From positions 1,357,001-1,421,000 of the forward strand of contig WPIO01000019.1 of the NCBI GenBank assembly GCA_009760855.2: DNA of 64,000 bases. Direction: 5' to 3'. The notes under the pieces were generated by a model, which ran no database searches, was not told the DNA's origin, and saw only the letters and a program-made list of their open reading frames with translations. Source of the stretch: Cristatella mucedo (lineage: Eukaryota; Bryozoa; Phylactolaemata; Cristatellidae). Within the stretch, counting starts at the first letter, position 1. Each line of letters starts with the position of its first letter. The position numbers and the translations under genes are program-made. Of this stretch, positions 48,882 through 58,933 are shown one piece after another.

Positions 48882-49022
48882 TAGAACCACTCGAGTAACA
48901 TAACCAACCAACTGCTTGGCCAGCGGACGACTCGAAACCACTGATCCTGCTGCCAGATGGCTAGCTGACCACTGTTTCCGCACCCGCATCGCGCCCTCCT
49001 TCGGGCAGCCTCGTTCTGGCTG

Positions 49023-49952
49023 TCACAGTCCCATCTGGTCGATGTGCTGCGTGAGCTGCACCTCCAGCTTGGCCAGCTCGCTGCGAGCCTGCTCCAGCTT
49101 GGCCCGTGCCAGAGCGGCGTCGGCCGGCAGGTCGCGGTAGGCGGCGAGACGAGCGTGTACGCCCTCGAGCCGCACATCGACGGCCGACAGCCGCTCGGCG
49201 CGCTCGACCAGCCGCTCGTGGCGAACCGTCGGGTCGGCGCCGCCGCTTGCTGCCAGCCGCCTCTCCAGCGCCGCCACGCTGGCGCCATACTTGTCCGCCT
49301 TGTCACGGAGGAATGCGGCGGCGGCCTTGCGTTCGGCCGCCTCCGTCCGGCGGCCGCCGGCCTCGGCGCGTAGCCTCGCGAGCAGTGAGTCGGCGGCCAG
49401 GCGACGCCGGGCGGCGCCGGTGGCAGCCGCCTCCAAGCCGGCCAGGCGCGCCGCCTCGGCATCTCGACGCTGCGCGGCACGCTGCTTTCGGTCGGCGAGC
49501 TCGGCCAGCGCCAGCGTGTAGGCGGCATCGCAAGCAGTGCCCAGCTGCAGCTCGTGCGCCAGATCGGCCAGCGTGCGCGACCAGTCTGCCGCCCCGCCGT
49601 GGCCACCGCCGCTGCCGCAACCACCCTGAGCAGCCGCTGCGTCGTCCGCACGCCAGCCGACGGCGTCGCGCAGCAGCGACGCCTGACGGTCGGCCTCGGC
49701 CCCGTACTCGCTCGCCAGCTTCTCGACGCCGGCGGCGTAGTGCGTCGCCTTCTCGTCTGCCTCGCAGCTAGACTGCATGAGGGCATCGAGAGAGCCCAGC
49801 GTGACGCCGTCGACCTCGAACGGCGGCAAGCTGGCAAGTCCGGTGACTTCTCGAAGCCACCTCATGATGGCGGCGAGCCGAGCGCCGGCCTCGGCCCTCA
49901 CAGGAAGCGACGCCGCGCTCGAGCCGCAGCTGCCGCTGGCAGATGGCTCCAT
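49023..49952 (-). CDS. HAUS1: HAUS1, augmin (HAUS) complex subunit 1, single exon
   Basis: Augmin is an eight-subunit complex that brings gamma-tubulin to spindle microtubules to nucleate branch microtubules. The 309-aa protein is largely coiled coil. The assignment rests on co-linear matches to vertebrate HAUS1 (about 278 aa). The start, IMRWLREVTG then LPPFEVDGVTLGSLDAL, matches the family WLK-IFG-PIPQYEVN-RT segment. EKLASEYGAEADRQASLLRD and TLADLAHELQLG fall in the middle. The end, AYRDLPADAALARAKLEQAR then SELAKLEVQLTQHIDQMGL, matches the family YLDLMPNPSLAQVKIEEAK and the RVDMMEL terminus. An Ala-rich insertion at about residues 98-115 explains part of the extra length. The coding part has no intron, unlike the many-exon vertebrate gene. 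GTF2H5 lies 196 bp upstream on the same strand. Confidence 0.93.
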   Translation of the reverse strand: MEPSASGSCGSSAASLPVRAEAGARLAAIMRWLREVTGLASLPPFEVDGVTLGSLDALMQSSCEADEKATHYAAGVEKLASEYGAEADRQASLLRDAVGWRADDAAAAQGGCGSGGGHGGAADWSRTLADLAHELQLGTACDAAYTLALAELADRKQRAAQRRDAEAARLAGLEAAATGAARRRLAADSLLARLRAEAGGRRTEAAERKAAAAFLRDKADKYGASVAALERRLAASGGADPTVRHERLVERAERLSAVDVRLEGVHARLAAYRDLPADAALARAKLEQARSELAKLEVQLTQHIDQMGL

Positions 49953-49969
49953 CGATGGAGGACGCGAGC

Positions 49970-49972
49970 ACT
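49970..49972 (-). other. HAUS1: 3' splice site 18 nt upstream of the HAUS1 start codon
   Basis: On the reverse strand a pyrimidine-rich stretch (CATTCCTCGTCGTTCCCCTT, TCTGCTG) leads to GTGCCTCCTAG, 18 nt before the ATG. It could receive a 5' UTR exon or a trans-spliced leader. Neither can be shown from sequence alone. Confidence 0.45.
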
Positions 49973-50148
49973 AGGAGGCACCGCGCTAGGGCGCGGCAGC
50001 AGAAAGGGGAACGACGAGGAATGTCGCGGGAGCACTTGTCGCAGGCCTGTCCTTGTGCGTGTCTCGAGTTTCTCGAACGACGCGCAGCAGGCGATTTCGG
50101 CAGAGGCAGACGTAGGTGGCAGGCCGCCGCAGCTCTAGGCGGGCAGCT

Positions 50149-50332
50149 CTAGTCGAGCTTGGTGAGCGGGAACGAGAGCTTGTCCATCAGGTCGTCGATG
50201 CGCTCCTTCAGTAGGGGCACAATGTCGGCTGAGATGAAAATGTGCGAATCGTCAAGGTCCTGTATGACAAACTTCTTACCGAAGGCGTTGGTCTCGTCGA
50301 GATGCAGAAGAAACTGTTTCATAGACGGATCG
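50149..50332 (-). CDS. GTF2H5: GTF2H5 coding exon 2
   Basis: The first base completes the Cys codon. It ends FPLTKLD and TAG. The longer open frame that runs upstream into the intron is not coding. Confidence 0.95.
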
Positions 50333-52572
50333 CTGCAGAAGGAACGGTCGACAACAAGGTCGACAACACCGGAGGCGTGACAACACACGATGAGCGTATG
50401 ACCACAAACAGTGGGCAAAGAGTGGGGTCGGTTCAGCTATGTAGCGAGTCGCATTGGGAATCTAGGACGCGCGATGGACTGGACACGTGACTGAGTCACG
50501 AGAACTGGGCCATGGTGACTTTGAGCCAGGGATGCAGGCGTTGGCTGCCCGCCTGTTCACTGCAACCACCAACAGCCCATTAAGTCGGTGCACAAGGCAA
50601 AAACGACAAACAAAGGATGCGATACTATTCGTCGAGAAAACGTGCAGTTCTTGCAAAGCGAGTCGGACACGTGCTGATGCCCAGACAGCAAAGAAAGAAG
50701 GACAGGACGAGGCCTTGGTAACTCGCTAATCAGTCTGCATGCATATATGACCCCGATCGTCGCCTTTGGCATCACGCCTGTGCAAATGCCTATGCACTCA
50801 TCCTATGTTCTGGTGGTATTTCGTCGGTAAGCTCAAACGACATTGCAACTACCAGAACTCTTATCCTTGCTCTATTTGCAGAGCGGCACTTCACACTCTC
50901 ATGCGCTTCACACGTGCACGCATGAGCAAAAGCAGATAGAGCGGCCCTCGGGATGCACGGGCAGCTCTTGCTGACTTTGTAATGCCTGCGCTGCTGCCTC
51001 CTACGTCCGCTGCTGCCTGCTTCTCCAGCAACTCTTTTATAAGCGGCCAGACACAAATGGTTCAGCGCAAGTATGGTTCCAGCCACACTGGAAAGACGGC
51101 AGGTGATAGAAGGGGTGTGAGTGACCGTCAATGTCACGACGGTTAGACTGTGTATCAATGTGCCTGCACTTGTGTGTCCTGCCCGTGCAGGCACACACGC
51201 GCGAACGCACACACACACACACTCAGTCCATGCCAGCTCGTGTCGGGCACTCGCCAAAAGGGTGCACAACTCGACTCGCCAAAGGCCGCAAGGTATAAAA
51301 ATCTGCACAAACTGCACGTAGAGACAGTCACGCATCCAGGCAAGCTTGCACAGGAGTCAAGTGGCACATGCTCCGCGGACAGATTCTCGCATGCTGACGA
51401 ATCCGGCTACGATATACTGAGGTGAGATACCGCGGTCCCTAAACTTTCTCGGTGCACGTTCTGTGAGAACCAGCCGCCAGCTATAAATGCGATTTCGACA
51501 AGAAAGTGTGGGTCGACACGACAACACCGAAGACTAGCAGTTAGGCAGGCACGTGTAGTAAGCTTGCATCGCTAAGCTTGCAGCCGAGTGCAGCCTCCCC
51601 CCCCCCCGGGGGGGGGGGCGAGGTGCTCGACTTTCACGGCCCATGCTTTTCACGACCCAGGTCGTGGATTCAAGTCGTGCAGCAGACGATCTCTTTTTTA
51701 TATTGGCAAGCGGTTTGATAGCTGCCACCACTCTTCTGTCGCTATATAAATGAGGCTGCTGGATCAGCTGACCTTTAACTCTAAGGAAATAGGCAACGAC
51801 CTGCGAAATACTAAGCTCAAGCCAGACTCGTCAGAATACAGCGGTTGTTCATTGGTAGAAACGGCGACAGCTTGTGTCGCACTGCTGCTGCTGCTTTGGG
51901 GCGCCGACGGCCTCGTCGCGACTACAGAACCCAGACACGCGACTGCGATCCGGCACAGCGAGTTCCGACGACACGAGACGCCGAATCCACAAAGCAAGGT
52001 CGCGCGCAGCATCGTGCCTAGCACGATGCTGAATGCCTCATTCAGGGCGACTTCATCGGTGGCGTCCGGTCGTACAACCGTCGCCAGGCGTCTAGCGGAG
52101 TGCGGTGCGCCAGCGCGTGCACAGGGTATCGCTCGCGGGTACCCGCAGGGTCTCTCGCGCAAGTGCACAAGTGCAGCTTGACGCGAAGGCGTACGAGCGT
52201 GCGAGAGCGACTCCTCCGCGAGGCGAGAGCCGGAGTCTTTTTTTTAAATCCGAGTACTTCGCGCGGCGAAACGAGCCGTGCGACCGGGCAGAGCTTTATA
52301 GCTCTGTACTACTTCTACTCTATATATACTAATAATAGCTATAAAAATTAATTCTACAGCTCGACTCGCTAACGGACCGCCGCAGTGCCTGAAAACGGCT
52401 GCGCGAGCGCGTGACGACGCCGGCCACTGCAGCTAGGTGCGGTGCGACATCCGACCATCCGGCGCACGCCTGGTGAGCGACACAAGGTGAGCCAGAATTA
52501 GGAAGCAGTCCTCGAAGCACCTCAAAAAATCACTCACCAGGTGACTATAACTCCCTTCGTGACATTTACCAT
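50149..52572 (-). CDS. GTF2H5: GTF2H5 (TFIIH p8/TTDA), complete two-exon gene
   Basis: It encodes a 72-aa protein; the human one is 71 aa. p8 binds p52 in TFIIH, stabilises the complex and stimulates XPB in nucleotide-excision repair and transcription. Exon 1 (52,538-52,572) reads [11 protein letters not shown] plus two bases of a Cys codon, matching the human start MVNVLKGVLIEC. Exon 2 (50,149-50,332) reads [20 protein letters not shown], then [13 protein letters not shown] and [19 protein letters not shown], again co-linear with human. The donor is TG|GTGAGTG and the acceptor CCTTCTGCAG|C, phase 2. The 2.2-kb intron includes a SINE B. Confidence 0.96.
50333..52537 (-). other. GTF2H5: GTF2H5 intron
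   Basis: 2.2 kb. It contains a short CA run at about 51,209-51,222, a run of 11 C followed by about 11 G at 51,597-51,619, and a SINE family B at 51,617-51,776. The remaining sequence was not recognised. Confidence 0.85.
51617..51776 (+). mobile_element. tRNA-like SINE, family B
   Basis: GGCGAGGTGCTCGACTTTCA, then ACGACCCAGGTCGTGGATTC and AAGTCG, are a degenerate head and B box. The end is CTGTCGCTATATAAATGAGG, then CTGCTGGATCAGCTGA. It lies inside the GTF2H5 intron, opposite to the gene. Confidence 0.8.
52538..52572 (-). CDS. GTF2H5: GTF2H5 coding exon 1 (start codon)
   Basis: Only 35 coding nt, [11 protein letters not shown] plus TG of Cys12. It was found by searching the reverse strand for the conserved N-terminus. 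Donor GTGAGTG. Confidence 0.95.
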
Positions 52573-52599
52573 TCTCCCAACCCCTACCGCGGGGATCGA

Positions 52600-53170
52600 C
52601 AAGTAAACGGTGCGCAGGTCAGGCCTAACCAGGACCAACGCAGGAGAACTCTCTTTCCGCTCAAACGGGTTATTCAAGGGAAAGATAACTCCGCATTGTC
52701 CGTCGGACGAATGGAAACCAAGCACTGAGACGGCGAAGGTCATTCGACCCTCGTCGCCGCGTGCTCCCTACTTTCTGGCTGTCCGCCGGCCTGTGCGGAA
52801 GCTACGCTCTCATCTCTTCTTCCCTTATCAGAGCAGCCAAGCCGACGCCAACGAGCACCGTCAACTGTGTATACGCGGCCATCCTGAGTCAGAGACGGCA
52901 GCCCCTCAGCACTTGTGCCCCCGCCGCCCTCACTCACGCCAGCGTAAATGCTTTGTCGTTCGTCTTATGCAGGGCTTCACCTTCATCGTCGCTGCTCGCA
53001 CCGTGCCCGCACAACCCGCTTGCATGCAGCGGGCAAGAAAAGATCGCTTAGTGCCAGACGTGAGCCAACGGTTCAAGGTCGTGAAGAGCGAGCAGTGACG
53101 TCACCCCTGAGCTGCGACGCGTCTGTAGCCGAAGTGCTGCACCAGTTTCAGCCTCCTCTTCGTGCCCTCA
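52600..53170. promoter_or_regulatory. 5' flank of GTF2H5
   Basis: GC-rich sequence without a recognised gene. The GTF2H5 promoter and 5' UTR should lie here on the reverse strand. No TATA box was seen. A 163-codon plus-strand frame has no recognisable domain. Confidence 0.4.
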
Positions 53171-53179
53171 GGTCCTCTA

Positions 53180-53440
53180 CGGACACTAGAATAGCTGCTC
53201 CATTCGTACGCTTACCCAATATTGGCGACAGAAGCTTTTGCTCTGGACGTCCTAGACTGCGGAACTCGCCGCTACCGCAATTCTTGCGCAATGACATCCA
53301 CTTTCCGGCTACCGACTGCGGCACACCTTTTCCAGCCACCGTGGGCTGCTGCTTTCATGCCACTCACTTCCTCGACTGCTCTCCTGACTCAGCTACGCTC
53401 TTCTTGCTTTCTCTTTGTTGCGTGAGATGAAGTCTGCGGG
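53180..53440 (+). mobile_element. LINE family B C-terminal fragment
   Basis: It reads IGDRSFCSGRPRLRNS, ATDCGTPFPATVGCCFHATH and FLDCSPDSATLFLLS with one frame shift. It is homologous to 29,185-29,400 and, in reverse, 1,908-2,165. Confidence 0.65.
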
Positions 53441-53684
53441 CTTCTGGATGACAAGCGAGGCTTTAATTTCGCTACTCTTTTGCCTAACACCCACCTAGTC
53501 CTAGCAGCTTTGTGGAGCTACTGATGAAGATACAGTACATTATTCTTGAACAATACTGGAATCTCAAGCACAATTAATTACTCTAGACTTTTCCGAAGTT
53601 GGCCTGCCTACTTTGCAGACCGGGACAAGATTATATTCCTGCACTTTGAACCTGTGACTCTTGTAAGGCATAACAATAATACTA

Positions 53685-54915
53685 ATAGTAATGATAATAA
53701 TAATAATAATATATTTACGTAGCATCCTCAGAACTAAAATCTCTTTGTAAAAAGTTGAGGAAAACGTTCGTGCGCCGTGATTTTAATAATCATTTAATGG
53801 AAAACACGGCACACAAACTTTTTCCTCAACCTTATAATTACTTGACTTATGCTGGAAATGAAGCATGTCAACATGGTTAGTAATACCATATACAGTGTCA
53901 CCATGCATGAGCACACAAAGAACAATTCACATGATGTCGGCTAATTTGGAAAAACAATGAAGATGGTGTGCGTCTTTGGCTTCTACTTAGACGTCTTCAA
54001 GTCAGGGATGAGATGTCAGTCGGTAGTTAGTTCCAGGCTTTGAAAGCATACAAACCACAGGTTCGGGTTCCAAAGGATTTCACTTTGGTTCGAGGCATAG
54101 CTAAATGACTTGAGTTAGATGAGCGGGTGGCACGATGCCTAGGCTGATTAGGAAGTAATTTTGATAAGTAGGCTGGAGCCAGAGAACAAGGTGACCTAAA
54201 ATTGGTGGACGAACCATTGAGTCCGATTCGCTGCTTGATGGGAAATCAGTGCAGGTCTTTGAGATAATATGGTAATAAGGTGTACTGTGGCAACTGCGAC
54301 GCGAGCGACAGACAAGCCTAACTGCAGAGTTTTGCAACAACTGTAAGCGCCTGATCGCATAGGCCAGAAGACCTGCAAGGCGTGAGTTACCGAAAATACA
54401 TTGACCAATTTGAATGTAGTACCCCTCGCTGAGCAAGCCCGAATTAGGCATGAAAATAGGCAGGCTTGGCAGTTGAGGTGACGTGGTTGTCCAATAAAAT
54501 GCCATTTCGGAAGAGTATGCCGAGATTTCGTGCAGATGCCATGAGAGATATTCTAGCGGAGCCGGTTTTGAGCGTTAAATTTTCGATTTTCCGAGTCACA
54601 CTAGGTTTGTAACTTAGTAACTAGTAAGTTGGTTGTATCGTCATGCAAATCGAGAAAGTTCGCTTCATCCGGACATCAGCAATACGTGCAGCAAGATAGT
54701 TGAGAGAGTTTGATTTGCCAGGTGGCTGGAGGGGATCAAGGCATAGGTACGGCTGTGCTATCGACATAGAAAGGAAAGACCATATTGTTGCTTGGCGATC
54801 ACATCGGCATGATGGAAATATAAACTGTGAAAATGAGTGGACCAGGCAATGAGCCTTGGCGTACCCTGAACTGTAGTGGTTCCTGTGATAATATTTGCTC
54901 GTTGAATCTCCCATC
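53685..54915 (-). mobile_element. LINE family A copy, longest in the window, with a nested MITE
   Basis: From its 3' end it begins with (AAT)n at 53,694, then GTAGCATCCTCAGAACTAAA, the reverse of the family tail. The reverse strand encodes LLAYAIRRLQLLQNSAVRLV and, further 5' near 54,650-54,900, a reverse-transcriptase part reading HADVIAKQQYGLSF and QPYLCLDPLQPPGKSNSLN. All frames are broken. It ends just upstream of the TRIM-NHL gene. Confidence 0.82.
53754..53830. mobile_element. 77-bp hairpin MITE nested in the LINE tail
   Basis: Left arm GTTGAGGAAAACGTTCGTGC, then GCCGTG. Right arm CACGGCACACAAACTTTTTC, then CTCAAC. They are 26-bp inverted repeats with about four mismatches around an AT-rich centre. 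It splits the otherwise continuous LINE 3' end. The target-site duplication is not clear. Confidence 0.7.
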
Positions 54916-54919
54916 GTCT

Positions 54920-55523
54920 GTCAAGCGTGGCTTCCGACAAGTGTCCTTACAGAAGGAGCTCTCGAATGCTCGGATCTCGGAGCGAATTAGCCGGCGAATC
55001 TCCAGGCGATTGCCGAAGCACCGACTTCTCCTCCTCCTGCGCCGCCGCCGCCGAAGCCGGCTTGCCTCTTCGGCACGCGAGCATTGGTGAGGAGGCTGCT
55101 GCTGAAAGCGATCACCCCGCCGTCGCTATGCAGGCCTCTAAAGTTTTTCTCGCGCGGAGGCCACCACGCAATCCGTCCCGTGAATAATTCAGCGGCCGCC
55201 ACAATGGGCCTCATCAATTCATTCGCCGAGCACCCACCGCATCGTCGCACGCCCCCGGCGGCGTCTTCGGATGCACTTCTAAGGCCTAGCAGGATGCCCT
55301 TTTTTCGGGATCGATCGCCTCGCGAGCGAGCGAGCGAGCGAAGCAGTGGTGGCGGCGGCTGCTGCTTGGCGCGTGCCGTAACCGCTGCGACGGTAGCCTG
55401 GTTACGCGCGGCGGCCGATACCCGCGAGCAAGCCGTTCACGCACGCTGGCAGCAGTAGCTCGAGACCCGCCGCCGACGCACGTGCCAACGGGCGGTAGCG
55501 TGAGCTGCTGCCTCTTTCGAGAG
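54920..55523 (+). promoter_or_regulatory. CpG-rich 5' flank / 5' UTR of the TRIM-NHL gene
   Basis: GC- and CpG-rich DNA leading to the start codon, with a GAGCGAGC repeat at 55,325-55,342 on the + strand. No other gene was recognised. A possible acceptor GGCAGCAG lies near 55,456. Confidence 0.45.
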
Positions 55524-57282
55524 ATGGCGCTGACAGCACTCAGCGACGTGGTGACGGAGGACTTTCTCTCCTGTCGCATATGCCACGAGGGCCTCGTGGC
55601 GCCCAAGATCCTGCGATGCTTACACACGTTCTGCCTGTCGTGCCTGCAGTCGTCTCGCGACGCCGTCAACCCGCTGTCGGTCGCCTTCGAGTGCCCGACG
55701 TGCCGCACGGCGACGCGCATACCGAGCGTCGGCGGCTTCGCCGACCTGGTGAGCAACACGCTCGTCGAGCGAGCGCACTGCCTACTAATGCGTGACCTCC
55801 GCGTCGGTCTGCGCTGCGACGGCTGCGCGTACGAGCGCCAAGCGGTGGCCGCCACCAGCCGCTGCGTCAACTGCAAGGACTTCCTGTGCGGCGACTGCGT
55901 CAAGATACACGGCAAGACGCGAGTCACGCGCGACCACATCGTCATCAACATCGAAAAGCTGCAGGGCATGATGAAAGAGCTGGGCGGCGGCGAGACAGCG
56001 GCTGCCGCCGATGCCGCAGCGTCCGCGCCCGGCGTCGGCTCGGACGACTCGGCGGTCGCTGCGACTGCGACGGCGGCGGCCGCTGAAGCTGCGGCGAGCA
56101 GACAGCACCTGTGCTCTGGTGGCGGCGGCGGCAAGGACGGCTCGCCGCACCGGCGTGCCCCTATCGTTGCGTACTGCGTCACGTGCGCCGAGCCAGCGTG
56201 CGAGCGGTGCGCGGCCGGCGAGCACCGGGCGCACCGCGTGTGCTCGCTCGCCGAGGCCGCGCGCGCACAGCGACGCCTCATGCGCGCCGCCATACCGGAG
56301 CTGGAGCGGCGCTTTCCCGTCATCGCCGAGGCGGCACGGACCGTGGAGGCGGGGCGGGCGGCGCTCGAGGAGCAGACGCGCCGCGCCGAGCAGGACATCC
56401 GGCGGCGGGCGAGCGACCTTGCCGACGCCGTGCGCGAGAAGGAGGCGTCGCTGCTGCAGCAGCTCGCCGAGCACGCGGCGAAGAACGAGTGGGCCTTCGC
56501 GCGCGCCGGCGCCGAGCTGGCCGGTCAGCAGGCGTCCTTCGCGGCCGCACTGCAGTTCGCGCACCAGCTGCTCAGCCACGGCACCGACGCCGAGCTGGCG
56601 GGCACGGCGCGCCTGTGCGCCGACCGCCTCCGGCAGCTGCAGGCGACCGCCACGACCGCCGAGGTCTGCACGGTGCGCGCACAGCTTGCCGGTCCCGACG
56701 ACGACGTGGGCCGCGCGGTGGGCCTGGCGTTCGGCGCCCTGTCCACCACGGTGCTGCCGGCACGGCCGACGCTCGTCGCACGCCACGACATCGAACTCGA
56801 CGCGCACAGCGAGTGCGTCACTGGCTTGGCCGTCAACCCGCTGACCGGACAGACCTTCGTGGCGCTGAGCGCAGCAGGCGGCGAGGCAGGACCCGAGCCG
56901 CAACGCGGCGGCGGCAGCAGCGCAGGCGGCGGCGCCGCTTCTGGAGGCGGCGGCGGCCGCCGTGGGCGAATCGTAGTGCTGCGCGGCGTAGGCGGGGGCG
57001 GCGGCAAATGGTACTCGTTCAAGACGGGCGGTGGCATGTGCGGCCTGTGCCTGACCAAGGAGGGCAACGTCGTCGCGGTCGACCGGGCGGAGCGAAAGGT
57101 GAAGCTGTACACGCCGCAGGGGCAGCTAATCAAGGAGTTCCGCTGCTTGTCCGCCGGCGGCGCGGCGATCGACGGCGACGGTCACGTGGTCGTCGCCGGT
57201 CAGAGGACCGTGCACGTGTACCGGCGCTCCGGAGAGCTGCTGTCCGCGTCGGCCGCCGACGCGGCCGCCTTCGGCGACCGAG
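55524..57282 (+). CDS. TRIM-NHL coding exon 1
   Basis: RING, both B-boxes, coiled coil and the first NHL blades. Gly-rich linker at about residues 455-485. Donor CGAG|GTGAGC after AAFGDR, phase 1. The frame stays open for another 950 bp into the intron because the minisatellite there has no stop codons. Confidence 0.93.
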
Positions 57283-58867
57283 GTGAGCGCCTTCAGCGAC
57301 CGAGGCTCGCATTCGTCGCGCGCTGCTGCTGCGCGAGCTCGCTTCCCGATGCCGCACTGCGAAATCCGACTCAATTGACTTCGGAGGGAGTGCGGCAGGG
57401 TAGAAGGGTGTGCCTAATAACGGAGACGGACGGAGACGGACGGAGACGGACGGAGACGGACGGAGACGGACGGAGACGGACGGAGACGGACGGAGACGGA
57501 CGGAGACGGACGGAGACGGACGGAGACGGACGGAGACGGACGGAGACGGACGGAGACGGACGGAGACGGACGGAGACGGACGGAGACGGACGGAGACGGA
57601 CGGAGACGGACGGAGACGGACGGAGACGGACGGAGACGGACGGAGACGGACGGAGACGGACGGGACGGACGGACGACGGAGACGGACGGAGACGGACGGA
57701 GACGGACGGAGACGGACGGAGACGGACGGAGACGGACGGAGACGGACGGAGACGGACGGAGACGGACGGAGACGGACGGAGACGGACGGAGACGGACGGA
57801 GACGGACGGAGACGGACGGAGACGGACGGAGACGGACGGAGACGGACGGAGACGGACGGAGACGGACGGAGACGGACGGAGACGGACGGAGACGGACGGA
57901 GACGGACGGAGACGGACGGAGACGGACGGAGACGGACGGAGACGGACGGAGACGGACGGAGACGGACGGAGACGGACGGAGACGGACGGAGACGGACGGA
58001 GACGGACGGAGACGGACGGAGACGGACGGAGACGGACGGAGACGGACGGGTGGGAAAGCAGCGTAGGGGCGCCGCGCTCGGACTGCCGCCGCGGTCAGAA
58101 GCGCATAGTGAGTGCAGATGCAGCCACCAGTGCGAGCCAACGACTGGACGGTGGCCTACTCTTAAGCAGCAGCGACTACGCTTAGGCGAAGCGCACCGTG
58201 CCATCCGACGGTTGAAAAAGTTGTGCTTGGTCCTATAGGCGAGCGAGAAATTTCGGGACTATGGAATCACAAGCCGTAAGCGAGGGGAGCGATTTTGTCG
58301 CTGTACTCGCGTAGCTCTCTCTCGACCCGCTAGCGCTCCTGCCTAGTCGCGGACGACGTTTCGCGGGAGAAGAAAACTATTCTCCTTCATCGATAGCAAA
58401 GCACTTTGCTTCCCTGGAAGAAAATTCTTTTTCTTCCGAGAGCCAAAGTGCGTAGAGTTCATTTAGCGGTCGATAAATGCCACGACAAGATACGTTCATC
58501 GAGGTCGGCAAAACGAAATACTAGCGGCCTTATGTCAAACCGACTCTCACCGGATTTCCCACGAATCGCTGCATCGCAGCAGCGTCATCGACGCTGCTGC
58601 TGCTGCTGCGAGGTGTGCAGCTCGTCGCGACGGCGACGTTCGCTACGCTCGAGGCCCATGTAAAAAGAAAAGTGGAGACGATCTCATTCAACACCCTCCG
58701 TTTTACAGCGCTGGCAGAGCACCAGCGGCTCGTTGCCCGCTGGCTGGCGGGAAATTGAGGACTCGCTCGCCGCAGGGACTCAGACCCGGAGCTCGACCCA
58801 CCGGTACTGCCGTTGCGAAGGGCGGGCAGCTGACGCATGAGATGGGCGAGTCCAGACCCAGCTGCGG

Positions 58868-58933
<66 letters not shown>

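Noticed and set aside
50333-50418. Upstream extension of the GTF2H5 exon 2 frame to an ATG at 50,418
   Set aside because: The true N-terminus [12 protein letters not shown] is encoded by a separate exon at 52,538-52,572 with matching splice phase.
55286-56903. Long antisense frames over TRIM-NHL exon 1 (370-372 codons)
   Set aside because: The sense strand has clear RING, B-box and NHL motifs. The antisense frames follow from high GC content.
57421-58050. CRISPR-like regular repeat
   Set aside because: Contiguous 10-bp units without spacers, in a eukaryotic intron. It is a minisatellite.
57130-58140. 336-codon antisense frame of Val-Arg-Leu-Arg-Pro-Ser repeats
   Set aside because: It is the complement of the stop-free 10-bp minisatellite and of TRIM-NHL exon 1, with no domain.
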